Assembly (NCBI GenBank): GCA_021292105.1
Contig: CM037869.1
Coordinates: forward strand, 10,126,471-10,190,470
Origin: Anadara kagoshimensis
Taxonomy: Eukaryota > Mollusca > Bivalvia > Arcoida > Arcidae
DNA: 64,000 nucleotides
Reading direction: 5' to 3'
Part shown: positions 42,241 through 54,117 of the stretch, one piece after another
How positions within the stretch are numbered: the stretch's first letter is position 1
How the letters are laid out: the number at the start of each line of letters is the position of its first letter
Notes under the pieces: generated by a model
The model's database searches: none
What the model was told of the DNA's origin: nothing
Seen by the model: only the letters and a program-made list of their open reading frames with translations
Position numbers and translations under genes: made by a program

Positions 42241-43451
42241 AAACGAAGATAGTCTCGGTGTTCTGCATGCACTCTAACATTGTGGAACATTTGCTCAATA
42301 TCTGCTGTTAATGCAACTTGTTCACGGCGAAATCTTAACAGGATACCTTGGAGATTGTTGTAAACATCTGGCCCCTTGAGTAGTATTTCATTTAATGATA
42401 CTTCTTTGAAACATGCAGAGGAATCAAAAACCATGCGGATGGAGTCTTTCTTCTTACGGTGGTAAACTCCGAACATAGGTAAGTACCAGCTTTCACTGGA
42501 TTCTGGAATAGTGGGTGCTATCTCTGCATGTCCTCGTTCAAAAATTTTGGACATGAACTGTGATGCATGTTCCTTCTTGACTGGATTACGGCGTAAGCTA
42601 CGGTCGAGAGATTCGGCAAGGTTCACGGCTTGCTGTATATTGTTGGGTAATGGAGGTCTGTTGGGACGAAATGGTAATGGTGCTGTCCATCTTCCATCTG
42701 GATCCTTTTTGAAACCTGAATCCATGACATCTAAAAATCTCTGGTCATCAATTGAAATGGCAGTCTTCTCGTATAGTTCTGTCTTTACAAAGATGTTATC
42801 TTTCACAATAAGTTTACTGTCACAAGGCTCAAACAAGGAAGGACGGCCATTTCCCAATAAGCAGGTTTTGTTGACTGAAATATGTTCAGGTACATGAAGC
42901 TCATCTAGACAAACTGAGCCAATGATAACCCAGCCAAGTGGAAGCTTCTGTGCATAAGGAACTCCACCAATACAATAACGCTGATCTTCGACAACATGTG
43001 CAGCAATCAGGTCTCTCCCAATAAGGATTTCAATATCAGCATCATTGATAAGCTCAGGAATGGCATCTACAATATCATGCAGGTGAGTATATTGCCCAGC
43101 AATATGAGGTGATGGGATCTCGTCTCTGTTATTTGGCAATTCGGCACATTCTATAAGAGTAGGTAGCTTGAAGATACAGTTCCTATCAAAAGATTCAATG
43201 ACAAATCCCAGAGCTCGCCTTCCACTTGTAACAACTTTATCGGAACAGGAAGCTAAAGTATACGCATATGAAGGTCCATTCTGGTTAAAAGCATAAAAAA
43301 ATGAACTGGATGCCAGGCAATGGTTGCTTTGGTCGTCAATCAAAGCATACACTATCCTAGATTGTTGTTGCAAACCTTCTAGATACACTCTAGCGGGGAC
43401 TATCTTGGCGCATGACTTGCTGGTTCCAGTGGTACTTCCACAAACTTGCAT
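42219..43451 (-). pseudogene. pol: BEL/Pao protease and N-terminal reverse transcriptase
   Basis: A 410-codon open stretch. The protease-like part has YALIDDQSNHCLASSSFF at residues about 36-54 (DDQS where other retropepsins have DTGS, as is common in Pao) and a flap/second-strand region EILIGRDLIAAHVV. RT follows with FGVYHRKKKDSIRMVFDSSA, LKGPDVYNNLQGILLRFRRE and the motif A block ALTADIEQMFHNVRV, with the catalytic Asp present. The frame is lost at about 42225, just after RDYLRFLWHPE, where a one- or two-base change moves to the next frame. Confidence 0.9.
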
Positions 43452-43881
43452 GTAGATGAAATTTTCTTTGTAGCAGTCTCCCCTTCATGGAGTTGTACAC
43501 TATCATTGAGAGCTGTAGGAGTATTAGGATGTGAGGACGATGAAGTTTTCTTTGTTGGTATCTCCCCTTCATGAACTCTTGTACTATCATGGAGCGCTGT
43601 GGGGTGTGACGATGCTTTACAAACACTGCATTGGATGGTGGCTTTACAATTTCTAGCGCGATGTTTCTTCGGACCACAACATCTAATACAAATTCCATTG
43701 GCCATAATAAACTATCCTGCATCGATTTCTGACGAAAACCATTACATTCATTCAATAAATGTCTTGTGTGATGAAATGGACATCTAGCTGGATCAGATTC
43801 ACCAGTCGGTTGTGTTTCCGTCTTCTTAGATACAACAGGTATGGTTGATGAAACATGGTATGTGCGTGGTTGCTGCACTCT
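43390..43881 (-). pseudogene. BEL/Pao nucleocapsid zinc-knuckle region
   Basis: Same frame as gag after the TAG. A first metal-binding motif CPFHHTRHLLNEC is at about 43770. After a frame change near 43705 a second cluster, CIRCCGPKKHRARNCKATIQ and CSVCKASSHPTALH, follows. A duplicated segment encodes TALHDSTRVHEGEIPTKKTS and TALNDSVQLHEGETATKKIS, apparently an internal tandem repeat. Zinc knuckles bind RNA. Confidence 0.8.
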
Positions 43882-45337
43882 CTATATGTCATAGTTGAAA
43901 CTCGGGTCATTTTTCATCTTGGCGAGATCCTTGATGAATTTAACAAAGAAAGTGAATGGTGGATACACTGCAGTTTTACGTATCTTGTACTTGGTAGCTT
44001 CAACGGTCCATTTCTCTTGTAGATTAGGTGGTAGCTTAGCAACAAGTGAGTTGATACCAGTGGGCGAATCAAAATATCCAAACATAACTGCATATTGGGG
44101 TTGCCTTTTCACAGAATCAATCTCAGCAGCCAGGTCTGCAAGATTATACAGCCGTTTATAGTCTTGGTTGGTAATTCTAGGGAATGTAGCAATGTTCCGC
44201 TTGAGGCTACTCTCAATCAGCTCTGGAGATCCAAACTGTTCTTCAAGTCGTTCCCAAACCAACTTAAGTGCTGTCACTGGATCTGCAGCATTACATTTCC
44301 GTATCGTGGCTGCTTGCCTTGAGGAGTCTGTACCAAGCCAACGTATAAGTAGATCAAGCTCTTCCGACGGTGTAGCATCTAGTTCTGACATTACGGAGTG
44401 GAACGTTAATTTCCACGCTAGATAAAATGTAGGATTGTCATCATACTTGGTAATCCTCGATAAAATAAGGTCTTTCTTAAGAAGGAACTTAGTGATGTCT
44501 GCAATAGGTTCCCTCTTTCTGTTGTCTGAAGACTGTCTGTTGTCATAATGGCTGTTGGAACAATATGGATTGTTATCAAGATGTGAAGATCTGGCAGCAT
44601 TAGAACGTAGAGCAGGCTTTTCAAACAAGAAAGGTGAAGCATATGGATTCAATTGAGACTGCACTTCTGTAGGACCTTGAGGTGTCGAATCTAGCTGGAA
44701 GTGTGGCTTAGGCAACTGCGGTTGAGATGACGTAAAATGTGGCTTGAAAGTAGACCGAGCAGTAGTTGTCTGTGTCGGACAATGTTGACGAGGGAACTCA
44801 TGTTGTTCAGATACATAGGTGTGTGTAATAACAGGTCGACTGGGTGTCTGAACTGGAAGTGGCTGTGCTATGGCTGGCTGTTGTTGAGTCATGTTGACAT
44901 CAGCAGTTGACAAAGGTAAAACTGTCTTGAGTTGTCACAACGGGGTCAGGGATGCAATCCTCCATACTGTTAGTTAATTCTAGCTCAGGATCTCTCAGGT
45001 GTGAAATTGCATCAGGTAGACTGTTGACATATTCTTGGGTTCTGGCATGTTGTTTACTAGACGTCACTGAACCAAGTTCTAATCTGACTGAAGTATTCTG
45101 GATGGCATCAATTTCTGCTTGTTTAATTCAATGTCTTGTTCTATCTTAAGTTGATTACCTTAAGGGAGACTTCATCAATGTGTGAGATGCCTGCATCGAG
45201 ATCATTTTAACCTCACGCAGCTAGCTGGCATACTTACTGACTCGAGACTGGAACTCGTCCTTGGCAGGACTGGTCAGTATGTGTTGTCTCGAAGACCTTC
45301 TAACATCAGGTTCTGGAGATGAATGGATACTCATCAT
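43882..45337 (-). pseudogene. gag: BEL/Pao gag
   Basis: Starts with an ATG at 45337 (MMSIHSSPEPDVRRSSRQHI). The N-terminal third has an in-frame stop soon after RVSKYAS and further frame changes. The main open part (44913-43882, 343 codons) has a Gln/Pro/Ser-rich linker, then the Pao-type gag core: FYLAWKLTFHSVMSELDATP, LDLLIRWLGTDSSRQAATIR and LERLEEQFGSPE-like blocks. TAG at 43882-43884 then interrupts the frame directly before the zinc-knuckle part. Gag forms the intracellular particle that packages element RNA. Confidence 0.85.
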
Positions 45338-45364
45338 GCAAAGCAGCTGAACTTCTAGGATAAA

Positions 45365-45515
45365 TCACTGTGGACTAAAACTGGGCGTCATTACACAGGC
45401 TGAGGCTGGACGTCAAGATATCTTATTGGTCTAGAGCTGGACACTAAGCCTTCTTACTGGGCAGGAGCTTGACACCAAGATTTATCACTGGGCAGGAGCT
45501 AGACGCCTCAAAAAT
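45365..45515 (-). repeat. Short degenerate tandem repeats in the retrotransposon leader
   Basis: A motif close to CTGGGCAGGAGCTNGACNCC (plus strand) occurs about four times with a 33-40 bp spacing between the LTR and gag. Confidence 0.7.
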
Positions 45516-46017
45516 TTCTCACTATGCAGTCAAACAAAGTTTAGATTTAAAATTGTTTTATTGCCTCCTCGAACAGATTGTAAATCTGCGGGTAAATCAG
45601 AGGGTGAGAAACTACAAATACAAAAATCACAGAAAATACAATAAAATACAACCTGAAATACATGTACAGTAGTATAAAATACAACCTGAAATCAGAGACA
45701 TAAAATACAGATGGAATACACATTTCCGTTAATAATGCAAAATTGCAAGAGAAAACAAATCAACACATTATAGAATGTCATATTTAAAACAGTAGTGAAG
45801 CCCATTAAAATGTCCCATAGAAATTCAACTGTATGTATACGATAAATGTTCATGTCAAATTTCGCGGGAAATAAAAAGTAAACAAACATGTACTTTTAAA
45901 GGGAATAAACGATAAGTTACAAAATCATGATTTCAGTCCGTAATTTTCACGATCAGATAAATGCTCAATATGTTCTTGTATAATTTACAGCGATAAACTC
46001 ACTCTTTGAGGCGTCTA
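45500..46017. repeat. 13-bp inverted repeat pair bracketing the putative LTR
   Basis: TAGACGCCTCAAA at 45500-45512 and its reverse complement at 46005-46017. The pair may reflect LTR-internal symmetry or a small insertion; it does not coincide with the TG...CA ends chosen for the LTR. Confidence 0.7.
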
Positions 46018-46068
46018 ACTTGCCGGAAAATATCAAAACTTCAGCTGGAGGCATAACGCGGCACAACA
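45525..46068 (-). repeat. Probable 5' LTR of the BEL/Pao element
   Basis: Begins TGTTGTGCCGCGTTATG at 46068 and ends ...TGACTGCA at 45525 on the minus strand. An AATAAA hexamer (45557-45562) sits about 30 bases before the end, as in many LTR R regions. No second LTR exists in the window to confirm the ends, so the boundaries are a best guess. Confidence 0.45.
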
Positions 46069-46348
46069 CATTTTTCCATGACGTAATACACTAATAACAG
46101 AAACGGAAAACGTATGGACCGGAATCCGGCAACATCACAGTACTGTTTGTAGGAGAAAAATATAGCTGTTCGGTTAATTTTGCAACCAGCCCAAAAGAAT
46201 TGATGAAAAACAAACCATAATTTGATATCTCTTTCACATATAACATTACTTTGGTTTTTTCAGACGTTTTATATTTGCAAGCAGAATACAACAAAAAACG
46301 TTACATTTATTGTTTTTTTTTTTGGTTTTTTTTTTTGCTTCCTTCAAT

Positions 46349-46622
46349 TATATCGAGACGTCGCCAGCTATATGCGAAGGTGCAGAAATGTGCATTGCGC
46401 TGATGGCATTATACAGCAGGGTTTTTAGCGTGCCAAGCCTACCATCACACAGGACCTCGATTATTTTAAGTTCCTATCCGAAAGAACCGCGACTTTTATT
46501 TAGTAATACCGAGTCCTTGGCGAAAGAACAGTCACTACCCACTTTCAAGTCATGGGTCAGTGCCGGGTTCGCACGACCTGCCACTTACGGAGCGAGCACT
46601 CTACCAACTGAGCTCCCGCAGT
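46349..46622 (-). mobile_element. tRNA-derived SINE, copy 2
   Basis: In SINE orientation (minus strand) the head starts near 46622 with CTGCGGGAGCTCAGTTGGTA and has an A box like copy 1, while the B box is mutated (GTGCGAACC). The body runs to TCGATATA at 46349 and matches 38851-39130 closely. It lies about 280 bp upstream, in the retrotransposon's sense, of the putative LTR. Confidence 0.85.
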
Positions 46623-47000
46623 GGTATATACAAAAGTAAGAGTATAAATCTGTCTTTTTCAGTGATGGTTGGTGAAGGGCTTTGAAATTTGCACATACAA
46701 TTTGGACCCCTAAAGAAGGAAATAACAGAATTTTTTGTAAAAATTATAAATGCTAGACCTCAGATATTTATTATCTAGCATAATTATGCCATGCATTTTT
46801 ATTTTATAAGTTTGCACAAATCTTGGTTGTTGTTGATACTAGTGACCAATATAGGTAATTTTTAAAATTAAAAAGGACAAACATACATTTATCATAGCTT
46901 GGCCCTAAGATACTGTAGATGAATTATCCTGAACACAGATAGTATTCACATTGCACAACACAAATCTTTCATGTGGACCGAAATGGAAAATGGGGTAACA

Positions 47001-47144
47001 AAGAGGTTCAGAAGAGCAAGTGTAAATGCATTACCAAAGAGGTTCAGAAGAGCAAGTGTAAATGCATTACCAAAGAGGTTCAGAAGAGCAAGTGTAAATG
47101 CATTACCAAAGAGGTTCAGAAGAGCAAGTGTAAATGCATTAAAA
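47001..47144 (+). repeat. 36-bp tandem repeat, four copies
   Basis: AAGAGGTTCAGAAGAGCAAG followed by TGTAAATGCATTACCA, starting at 47001, 47037, 47073 and 47109, nearly identical. The period is 12 codons and keeps an open frame (KEVQKSKCKCIT repeated). Confidence 0.97.
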
Positions 47145-47731
47145 AACTAATGTACAATAGCTGAAACTTAGGTTTTTAAGTCGTAGGATCATTTAAGGAA
47201 AAACTTGTATTCAACTTGCAAAAATGTAGGGTGGAAAACCCAAACTGGGGGAATATAAAGGTGCTGCAATAGATTGGTGAAAAGCAATAAACCACTCGTG
47301 TATATAGCTGAACCTTAAATGCAATAGAAATACTAAGTAGCATCCTTAGGACAAGTGTTACGGACACTAGAAGGGTTTCATTAAATAAAATACACGAAGA
47401 ACCTGTGTATCATAAAATGGCATCCGTAATTGCTGCTCTGTGAGACTTCATAAAATAGGTTTTTGATTTAGAACTTATATAAATGATCAATGAGGCATAA
47501 TGGCCATTTGTTTATGTCTAGAACCACTGTAACAGTTTTTCTATGCAAAACCAATTACATACTGAGGTCAGAATATGTTATAACGTAAGGCGGTACATAT
47601 AAAATTCTGATGACTCGAATTTGTTATAGTTCTAAGGCACAAGTCCTACAATGTATCCAGTCTTATTGAAATCGTGTTTGAATCTCCAACATACGTAGCA
47701 CTGGTGGAAACTGTTAATGAATTTAACACTT

Positions 47732-47821
47732 ATGACAATTCTGTATGGCTAGAATATTTTGAGTATTGTCATTTTCATGACAATTCTGTATGGCTAGAAT
47801 ATTTTGAGTATTGTCATTTTC
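47732..47821 (+). repeat. 45-bp tandem duplication
   Basis: ATGACAATTCTGTATGGCTA begins each copy at 47732 and 47777; period exactly 15 codons, sequence essentially identical. Confidence 0.97.
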
Positions 47822-48159
47822 AAGTTCTACAACTGACAAAGGCCAATGGCAATCAGCAAAAGAATGGAGAAAATGGGGTTGTTCATTTCAAAAATAATGC
47901 ACATCCAATATATATTTTAGCTTTTAAAAATTATTTGATATGCATCTTAACAATCATTTGTCTAACAGTCGAAATTAAATAACAAATTTTAACTAAAATG
48001 CTTTATAATTGGTTCGACCAAAAAAAAGCCACAAACAACATAAAAAATATTTTATTAACACCAACATATAATTATTTTGTTCTATTTTATTCATTAGTTT
48101 TGTTTGAAATATTTCAATGCAGACATGAATGAGCTGTTTTAAAACATTGTATTATCATG

Positions 48160-48182
48160 TATATATATATATATATATATAT
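48160..48182. repeat. (AT)n microsatellite
   Basis: About 23 bp of alternating AT just before the 3' splice site at 48196. Confidence 0.95.
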
Positions 48183-48480
48183 TCTTATAATTTCAGGTTA
48201 CACTTTCATTCTTAATGGTAGGTCATACTCACGAAGATGTACACTAGATCTTTAGAAGATTGGAATTTAACTCAGTCCCAAAATTAAAAGAATTGCACAA
48301 TCAGATAAGATTGTCGCATGCACCAATGTCAGGTGTAAAGCATCTAACTGCTCTCTATCGTGATGGTGTTATTCATCACAACGAAAAACTGTGTGGTCAC
48401 CAATCTCCGCATTTGTTTGCCATCACGGAAAACTCGATTCTCAAAAGCTTAGGTGATACTCATTTAATAGTTACTTGAAT

Positions 48481-49480
48481 AAGGACCCCCAACCCTCCGC
48501 CCCCACCCCTATTAATCAGAAATGTGCCTTACTACAAAATCTAGATTAATCCCTAGAATGATCAAATACTATACAATTATATAACTGTCCTATTGTTACC
48601 CGGCAAGTGAACATCCCTTATTTATTGTCCGAGGCAATAAAACCACAAATTACAAAAAAAAAGTTTTCGGTCTGGCAAGTCCACATCCGACATATCCAAG
48701 TCAGTTTCGCTCTGAATCGTTTTGGTGTAGATATAAAACCTCAAAAGTTTTGCATCTGTTGCCGCATACATATCTCGAACTGTACAGTTATTTGAAAGTG
48801 TCTCCCATAAAATTTCTTAGCTCAAACTCCATTTCCACTTTCTTTCATTTTTTGATTTTTCATTTAAAAAGAACATTTTTTCCCATGGTTAATAATATCT
48901 TCAGGAAGCCAAGACTTTGGTGCAGTGACATTTCGAGTTTCCCCGCCATTACGTGCTTTTACTTGGTTTTGCGGAATCCATCATTATTCAAATGAAACCA
49001 ACCAAGCTCAATTTTTCTGTTTTCTTTTACTGCATTATGGTTGCCCAGTAACTTAATTTCATCTTCTTTCATTTTTCTGTTCATCATTCATAATTTTTTG
49101 GCTGTACTTTCTTGCTGCAGGGATATCTCCATAGGTAGGTATGAAGTTTTTCAGTTGCTCATCTGTCATCAACAGTAGTGTCCGAGGATCAATCTGTAAT
49201 TACAATAAACAGTAATATATGCATAAATATAGAGTGTATATTGTACAACATATTTAATGTTAGAAAAAAACCTCACACATGTTAATTGGCTTAACATCTA
49301 TCTATACAGCAAATTTAAACAAAATAAATATGTATTAATTATCAAGGCATTTATACTTTTTTGCTATTTATAGAAATGGCAGTAATCTTAGATGACACAG
49401 GAAATTGATTTGTAGAAATTTTAATCTAAACTATTCAGGGACCTTCCACGCCAAGTATATTTCAAATTGGCCCAGTAATT
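48481..49480. other. Stretch absent from the related copy at 57 kb
   Basis: The flanks (48355-48440 and 49480-49860) are adjacent in the homologous copy at 57290-57650, so this 1-kb stretch was inserted here or deleted there. No gene recognised in it. Confidence 0.5.
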
Positions 49481-49622
49481 TGAGAGTTATTGTGTGGTAC
49501 ATTGTCCACTCAGGAGCATTCAATACCAAGACTTGGGCATTACCAATTTAGCAAAATCTGTAATACCTAAGCAACCAATTTTGAATACAATTGATAGCAG
49601 GTTTTGAGCAGAACTTGATGCC

Positions 49623-49856
49623 ATGTCAGCAATATTAAGTGACAGAGCCAAGCAAGGAAGACTCTTGGGACCTAGTTTTGAATGGTGGAATGTTTACATT
49701 CGATATTTAAGGACCACTGGACATGCACCAGCAACTCCATGCAGTGAAGAATTCAGCAAATGTAGAAGATATCGTGCGAGTGCTACTTCTCTTCTCGAAT
49801 TAGAAAATATTTTAGAGAGGTATAGTAGAAAGACAAGAGCCAACAAGGGTTTGTGA
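49623..49856 (+). CDS. Unassigned open frame, partly duplicated at 57.5 kb
   Basis: Reads SDRAKQGRLLGPSFEWWNVY, TGHAPATPCSEEFSKCRRYR and LELENILERYSRKTRANKG before the stop. Composition is protein-like. The copy at 57480-57650 keeps the start and the end but has lost the middle. Family unknown. Confidence 0.35.
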   Translation: MSAILSDRAKQGRLLGPSFEWWNVYIRYLRTTGHAPATPCSEEFSKCRRYRASATSLLELENILERYSRKTRANKGL

Positions 49857-50899
49857 ATGCTTAATAACAGCAAGAATCGATATTTATCAAAATAATATGT
49901 ACAGAGTATAAGACTTTCAATTTAATAAAGCAATATGAATGAATTGGAAAATCATTTTTTTCAATAAGCCATGCTATCAAAATGGAAGTTTTTGTCTAAA
50001 TGTTGCAGTGGTTTCAAGGGTCATGGTTAATAACATCTTAATTAATCATTGTTTAAACAACAAGATGTCCTCAAATATCTAGAAAGTGCAAAGCCTTATA
50101 TACATTTTAATACAAATATTTTTATATATATATTAGTTTTACCTTTATGCCAAAATGTGCTGTTAAAATGCATACCAAATTCAAGACACTTAAAATACTG
50201 TTGTTTTTTACAGGTAAAATTGGTGAAGTCACGAGTTTTCAGCTGAGAAGGGGATGAAATCCAAGGTACAAAGAGCGAAAGTTGTAAAATAAATATTTTA
50301 TGAATGCTGTCATTTGAATTTTTTCCAATTGGAAAAATAATAAAAAACCAAATGCATTGGAAAAATAATTCAAACCAAACGCAATAAGTAAATATTTTGG
50401 ATTTATATTTCAAAAAACCACTCCTTTAGAATTTTTTTTTCAAATTTTCTTTTGAATTTTTTCCAATAATTGCAAAAACAATTTGCTAGTTTTTTTCATA
50501 TTACAAACTTTTAGTAAAAAAAACCCAGTGTTTAGTGCCATTTTACTGGGGTTTTTTTATTTCAGTTAATGCCTAGGTATCACTGTTTAAGGAGTCTCAG
50601 TTACCAAGTCATATTACAAACTTTTAGTAAAAAAGTGTTTAGTGCCATTTACTGGTTTTTTATTTTAGTGTGAAAGTTGAGTATATAATAATCGTTAGTA
50701 GGCGATTTTACTGATGTCAAAAGTTACAATCATTCAATAAATCATAATAAATCGTTCTTAAATAATCTGTTGATCCATTTGTAGGTAGCTGTTTGTCATG
50801 TATTAATTGAGACTATACCGCTTATTTCTAAACGGTATTGTCCTGGAAGCAGTTATTCATAAGATGTGTTAAGAATATTTTTTAATTTTGAAAATTTAT

Positions 50900-51140
50900 C
50901 AAAGTTTAACGACGATGACTACGCGAATTTATACAAAATTAGTTTTTTGTCATCGTCAACCTACGAAAAAGGAATTGAAATTCTTTAAAAGAATAAAAAT
51001 TGAAGACACCAACAACATTTTGCAGATATTCTGCTAAAACAGACATTAAAGGGTCAACGTCTAAAGAAACATATCCTTCAACACGTTTAATTGAAATTAA
51101 AAAAACTCGAGAACAAATTTGCATCCTTAAACAAAGAAAT
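50900..51140 (+). pseudogene. Coiled-coil-type exon, copy A, broken
   Basis: Homologous to 59130-59347. Lys/Glu/Leu-rich helical sequence (LKLKKLENKFAS at the end) with stops. See the better copy at 59130. Confidence 0.4.
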
Positions 51141-52275
51141 ATTCATCTAAGTAAAACTTCTAAAATTTAGTCATTGTTTTCTTTCCCAATACAGTCAACA
51201 GAATATATACCGGTACTGATACATCAGCACAATGTAAAACAATAACTGAAATGGATAAAAATTACTACTTTAGAAGACCTGGTTATATCTTGATCAAACG
51301 TAACCAACCACAACATTGAACATTCTAAAATACTTTAAGAGACTCTGAAAAAAGGTGGTAATCCCTATTCTCAAAATATTCGGCAGCTGTAGATTGCATT
51401 TCATTTAGGGATTAGGAAAAGATATTGTAAAACTATATTGGACCTGTAATTAAATTAATATGCATATTTCAATGAAAAGTGACTCACAATCAACAGCACA
51501 AAGATTAACTATAGAAGCTACTGAAGTTTCACGCCAACAAATATGTGAAGTTGTCAATACCAATGATAATTTTTCTTTGAAACTACTAAATAGGATCATC
51601 ACTTGTATGGCTTTATTATTTCTTCTAATAAAATACATACACTAGTCAGCTTTGAAACAACAAATAACTTACTTCAAGCTACAATTACTTCTTTAGACGA
51701 TTTTGAAAAAACTGCCTTAAAACACTACTTCATCCATGTCAGACATAAGTGCAACTGAAAAAGTTACAACCTTACTCTGTTAAATGTGAACAATTAAAAA
51801 CTAAATACAGAGACAAGAGTTCTGTCCATCCGAGAAATTATAAAAGAAATAGAAAATGGATATAATGTTATATATTCCTTGTGATTCCTTAATTACGTGT
51901 ATGACTATGTTAAGACTTGTCTAAAAAATATTCTTTAAAGATGGAAGTGGCGACTCTTTACATTCACGACAATACTTTTTTCAACTTGGTATTAAAATAT
52001 TCCTATTTTAGGCTTTCATGGTAACCGATTTAATGTTTTATTTTATAATGCAGCTGAAAAATAGTATTTATCGTCTCATGTATTTACAACATTACGTTAC
52101 CTCCATGTTTTTCAGAATAAGAGAATTGTTTCAAAAGTTTTATATACAAGATAACTTTGCCTTACTGGGAAGATGCAGCACCCTCCAGAGAGGACGCAAC
52201 TTCATCTGATACCCTTTTATAATTCATGTATTTCAAAACTGTGTGAATGGTCTATTAAATCGATAATTTCGGATA

Positions 52276-52338
52276 AAACGGCCGTCTAGTGCTGTACATA
52301 TTATACCAATTTAATTTTACAGCACTAGACGGCCGTTT
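52276..52338. repeat. R2-type hairpin with 21-bp arms
   Basis: AAACGGCCGTCTAGTGCTGT and one more base (52276-52296) and its reverse complement at 52318-52338 with a 21-nt loop. The right arm and what follows (CGGAATACAATTCCTCATCA) recur in diverged form at 23250, 26457 and 63520, so this is the end of a dispersed repeat family. Confidence 0.9.
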
Positions 52339-52399
52339 CGGAATACAATTCCTCATCAGTAGTGCTAAGACCGAAATTATGAAACTAAAATTATTTTAT

Positions 52400-52680
52400 A
52401 GATGTTGAGAAGCTACCCAAAAGACCAAAATATATTTTACCAAATTAAGCTAAGGAATTACTTTGCATGAGGGAGTATACCTTAGTTTTTGAGAAATTTC
52501 AAATTTTAACTTGCAGGAAATTTAGACAATTATAGTACATTTCTGACAATAATACGAAATTATTGCCTCCTGAGTTTGTGATATCCTCGGGGCACCAGCC
52601 ACCAGCAGAGATATCGGCTCAGGGGTTTAAATTACATATTATACCAGTTTTAATATGTAATTCAGAGAGACGGAGATAGA
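52400..52680 (+). repeat. Dispersed repeat R2
   Basis: Shares ATGTTGAGAAGCTACCCAAA, the ACTTGCAGGAAATTTAGACA block and the GATATCCTCGGGGCACCAGC block with 63298-63540; the middle block also occurs at 56790-56870, and a fragment at 22130-22170. Probably a non-autonomous transposon. Confidence 0.75.
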
Positions 52681-53931
52681 GAGAGGTCACAGTTTTGACA
52701 GTATTGGTGCAAATTAAAGCTCAAGTTTTAATTGTAAAAGTAAAGAAAATATTTTATTTTGGCGTCTTTTCTACAACGTTTGTGCCATTCACTAGATATT
52801 AAGTCTGAAGCTCTTTGGTTCCTTTATAAATTGTGGAAAATATCAAAATCCATAATCTTATATTATTATATCGGCCTTCTCATGCCCATATGACAAAATA
52901 TGACTGACAGGTTGATGGCCAAAACTGGTCGTTTAAAAGGGATCATTGATTTCAATAGTACAAATGCATAAAATTTTATTGGAATTAAAGATAGAAGAAT
53001 TTTAGCTTTTAAATGCCAAATCAATGCCAGAAAAATATAGTTCAGCAAAAGCTGTCGAGTAAAAATATATTTACATTTACCAATAAAAAAAAACATAACT
53101 GGGAACATTTAGAAAACATTTTGATAAAAGAACATTGGTATTTTGAAAAAAAACAATTCACGATAAATTCAAAGAACGCCATTCTTTTGCTCATAAATGA
53201 ATAGACACTTTTTTGGAAAGGAAAAATATTGTCTCTAAAAATCACAATATCAGGTACATGCATGACATAATTTTGAAAAAGTTAAAGGCGTTTGCAATTG
53301 ATGAAACATCCAAAGCTGATTATTGTTCATTTGACAACTTAGTGCCCACTTAATTGTTGTTGGCTGTGCAATAGTGTAAACGACATTTTATGAACTATTG
53401 CAAAGTTCATAACAAGTCTGTAGTGCGAAAACATTCGACAGATGAGCCCAAAGTGAAACAACCTGATTATCACACGTAGAAATAGCAAATGAATATAATG
53501 TTTATATAAAAGGTATTTTTGTAACCGTTTTGATTCCTTAACTATGACTATGTTGAGACTTTGTCTCAAATTATTTTTTTAAAGATGGAAGCGGTTACCC
53601 TTTACTTGCACGAGAATACTTGCTAGCTACAACTTGGTATTAAAATATTCCCATTTAAGATTTAAAAGGTAACCGATTTAATGTTTTATTTTATAATGCA
53701 CCTGGAAAATATTATTCATCTTCTAATGTAATTATTTACAACATTTAAGTTAATTGATTTTTACAGAATGAAACAAATATGCATGTTTGCCGAGTTTCGG
53801 GCATTATATATTATATTATTTATTATATATGTTAAGAAAAGTTGAAGTAACCTAAGACAAAGAACCCAGTTGACCCAAACTGTGTAAGGTCTACACTACT
53901 CGAATTTATAATTTTAGAGAAAGGTCACATT

Positions 53932-54117
53932 TTGACAATGGTAGTGACATTTCAAGTTTTCGTTTTAAAAGATAAAAAGATTTTATTTTTGTTGTCCTTT
54001 CTGCAACGTATGTGCCTTTCACTACATACTAAAAGTCAAAAGCTCTTCGAGTCCTTTATGAATTGTGAATATCAAAATCCATCAAGTTATATTATTCAAT
54101 CAGTCTCTTCATACTAA
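53932..54117 (+). CDS. Unassigned frame shared by three duplicated copies, copy B
   Basis: Contains LLSFLQRMCLSLHTKSQKLF and ESFMNCEYQNPSSYIIQSVS. The corresponding frame is open at 60461-60682 and recognisable but broken at 52690-52870. Preservation in two copies hints at former coding function; no family recognised. Confidence 0.3.
   Translation: MTMVVTFQVFVLKDKKILFLLSFLQRMCLSLHTKSQKLFESFMNCEYQNPSSYIIQSVSSY

Larger units (their letters stand above)
41440..46068 (-). mobile_element. BEL/Pao LTR retrotransposon, 3'-truncated
   Basis: On the minus strand in order: a probable 5' LTR (45525-46068), a leader with short repeats, gag, a zinc-knuckle region, an aspartic protease, reverse transcriptase and the first part of RNase H, where homology ends near 41475. 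The rest of RNase H, integrase and the 3' LTR are absent. The gene order and the RT and gag types are those of BEL/Pao. Frameshifts and stops in every gene show an inactive copy. Confidence 0.9.
47640..48480 (+). pseudogene. DUF7869-like (VGHTHED) protein remnant
   Basis: Two coding-like segments. The first (47674-47982) has VETVNEFNTYDNSVWLEYFE with a 45-bp tandem duplication and then NGENGVVHFKNNAHP. The second opens at a 3' splice site (TTATAATTTCAG, ending 48196) and reads VTLSFLMVGHTHEDVH, a TAG, then IFRRLEFNSVPKLKELHNQI. The string MVGHTHEDVD is the hallmark of DUF7869 proteins, which are multiplied in many invertebrate genomes and probably mobile. Here the Asp-Gln that normally follows is His-stop (one base each). 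It continues to YRDGVIHHNEKLCGHQ, which is duplicated at 57290-57365. Confidence 0.5.
50690..53340 (+). repeat. Large duplicated unit, copy A (partial)
   Basis: Matches 58930-60700 in order: the GTAGGCGATT segment (50699/58936), a coiled-coil-coding stretch (50900-51140/59120-59350), a segment at 51460-51780/59640-59980, and 51860-52900/60060-60700, which is also present at 53480-54120. Divergence is higher than between copies B and C. It ends in a region that no longer matches after about 53260. Confidence 0.75.

Noticed and set aside
47001-47144. CRISPR array
   Set aside because: Direct 36-bp repeats without spacers in a eukaryotic context; a simple tandem repeat that keeps an open frame.
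53013-53263. Overlapping frames on both strands in copy A
   Set aside because: Lys/Phe-rich AT-driven frames; only the short block matching copies B and C seems meaningful.
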